A DNA stretch of 64,000 bases, from contig NZ_SNWA01000002.1 of the NCBI RefSeq assembly GCF_004361815.1, positions 1,550,001 through 1,614,000 of the forward strand, written 5' to 3'. A program made the position numbers and the translations under genes. The notes beneath the pieces were generated by a model. The model made no database searches and was not told the DNA's origin. It saw only the letters and a list, made by a program, of their open reading frames with translations. Below, one piece after another: positions 62,927 to 64,000 of this stretch. Source of the DNA: Paraburkholderia sp. BL10I2N1 (GTDB lineage Bacteria > Pseudomonadota > Gammaproteobacteria > Burkholderiales > Burkholderiaceae). Within the stretch, counting starts at the first letter, position 1; every line of letters begins with the position of its first letter.

Positions 62927-64000
62927 TCAGACAGTCTCGAGCGCCAGCGCGATGCCCTGGCCGCCGCCGATGCACAGCGTGACGATACCGCGCCGCAGTC
63001 CGTCGCGTCGCATCGAGTGGATGAGCCGCGTGGTCAATACAGCGCCTGTCGCACCGATCGGATGACCGTGCGCAATCGCGCCGCCTTCCACGTTGATGAT
63101 GTCGTCCGCGAGCCCGAGCTTCTGTGCGACGGCAATCGGCACCGCGGCGAACGCTTCGTTGATTTCAACCCGTTCGACATGCGCGAGCGTCCAGCCTGCG
63201 CGTTCAAGCGCCATGTGGACGGCGGGCACCGGCCCGAGACCGAACATGCCCGGCTCGACCGCCGCGACGCCGAACGCCACCAGCCGGGCGAACGGCTCGA
63301 TGCCACGGTCCTCGGCAAAGCCGCGCTCCGCAACGATCATGGCTGCCGCGCCGCTGTTCAGGCCCGGCGCATTGCCCGCCGTGATGGTGCCGTCGCGGCG
63401 AAAGGCCGGGCGGAGTTTGGCGAGCGTTTCGACCGTGGTATCGGCGCGCGGCTGCTCGTCCCGGCCGAAGCGCACCGGCTCCTTGCGTCCCGTGACTTCG
63501 ACGGCGACCAGTTCCGCGTCGAAGAAACCACGCTCCTGTGCCGCGGCAAAGCGCTGCTGCGAACGCGCAGCCCAGCGATCCTGCGCCTCGCGCGTGATGG
63601 ACAACTGCGTGACCAGGTCTTCCGTGTGCCAGCCCGAATGCTCATTCGAGAACGCATCGACGAGCCCGTCGCGCAGCATGCTGTCGTACACCTCGGCGTT
63701 GCCCATCCGGTAGCCCCAGCGGCCGCCCGGAAGCAGATAGGGCGCACGCTCCATGCTTTCCATGCCGCCTGCAATGGCCGCGTTGCCCAACCCGAGCCAG
63801 ATCTCCTGCGCTGCGGAAGCGATGGCCTGCGCGCCGGACCCGCACACGCGGTTGACGGTCAGCGCGGGCACCGCCACCGGCACGCCGCCGCCGATCGCAG
63901 CCTGGCGTGCCGGGTTCATCCGGTTGCCCGCCTGAACCACGTTGCCCATCACGACCGACGCCAGTTCCTTCGCGTCGAGACCGCTGCGCTGCAACGTCTC
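62927..64000 (-). CDS. Acetyl-CoA acetyltransferase / thiolase (5' end outside window)
   Basis: The C-terminal ~355 residues of a thiolase, which joins or cleaves acyl-CoA units. NRVCGSGAQAIASAAQ carries the acylated Cys, GGAIAHGHPIGATGA the His, and LCIGGGQGIALALE the second Cys. The first ~35-40 residues, including the start, lie beyond the window edge. Codon use matches its neighbours. It could serve fatty-acid or aromatic degradation or PHB synthesis; the window does not decide. Confidence 0.92.
   Translation of the reverse strand, partial: ETLQRSGLDAKELASVVMGNVVQAGNRMNPARQAAIGGGVPVAVPALTVNRVCGSGAQAIASAAQEIWLGLGNAAIAGGMESMERAPYLLPGGRWGYRMGNAEVYDSMLRDGLVDAFSNEHSGWHTEDLVTQLSITREAQDRWAARSQQRFAAAQERGFFDAELVAVEVTGRKEPVRFGRDEQPRADTTVETLAKLRPAFRRDGTITAGNAPGLNSGAAAMIVAERGFAEDRGIEPFARLVAFGVAAVEPGMFGLGPVPAVHMALERAGWTLAHVERVEINEAFAAVPIAVAQKLGLADDIINVEGGAIAHGHPIGATGAVLTTRLIHSMRRDGLRRGIVTLCIGGGQGIALALETV

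Overview
The window comes from a GC-rich betaproteobacterium, most likely Paraburkholderia, Caballeronia or a close Burkholderia relative. The basis is the family composition: an Opc-type trimeric porin, the Anbu/alpha-E/ATP-grasp/transglutaminase cluster, a Lys-rich HU protein, a respiratory selenocysteine formate dehydrogenase with its own sel genes, and IS110 families common in that group. No 16S or species marker is present, so the genus is an inference.

Positions 1 to about 32340 are accessory DNA; positions from about 32374 to the end look like ordinary chromosome. The accessory part contains: (i) four IS110-family recombinase genes in 6.2 kb plus an IS3 remnant (60-7320), bounded by an inverted copy of a 40-bp IS110-like end; (ii) a three-gene molybdenum hydroxylase operon (7345-11206), a quinone reductase, panD, and a divergent MDR dehydrogenase/LysR pair, separated by gene-poor decayed DNA; (iii) a minus-strand operon (17897-21925) holding two copies of a Rv2179c-like 3'-5' exoribonuclease, two copies of a small acidic partner family, an MbcA/ParS-like protein and a broken gene; (iv) AT-richer DNA with a DUF6471 gene, a HAD-family RNA-repair-type gene and a first TniQ; (v) a Tn7-like core, tnsAB fusion - tnsC - tniQ (26796-32325), whose last gene stops 48 bp from the 3' end of the selenocysteine tRNA gene.

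The chromosomal part opens with a complete selenium module on the minus strand: fdoG (in-frame UGA with a SECIS hairpin), fdoH, fdoI, fdhE, selA, selB, and selC tRNA-Sec. It thus carries the formate dehydrogenase and the machinery that decodes its Sec codon. After it come a YihY-type membrane protein with a DUF883-like tail, a porin with two strong terminators, the Anbu proteasome-like cluster, a group II intron with a deleted maturase sitting just after the terminator of an HU-like gene, a MocR regulator, and an IclR-controlled operon. That operon encodes a polyamine/opine-type ABC importer and a three-part HcnABC/opine-oxidase-like flavoenzyme, so substrate uptake and oxidation are probably coupled. 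The window closes with a ketopantoate-reductase-family gene and a thiolase cut by the window edge.

The most interesting unit is the Tn7-like element beside selC with two diverged TniQ proteins and no CRISPR array or cas gene in the window. The duplicated exoribonuclease operon is second.
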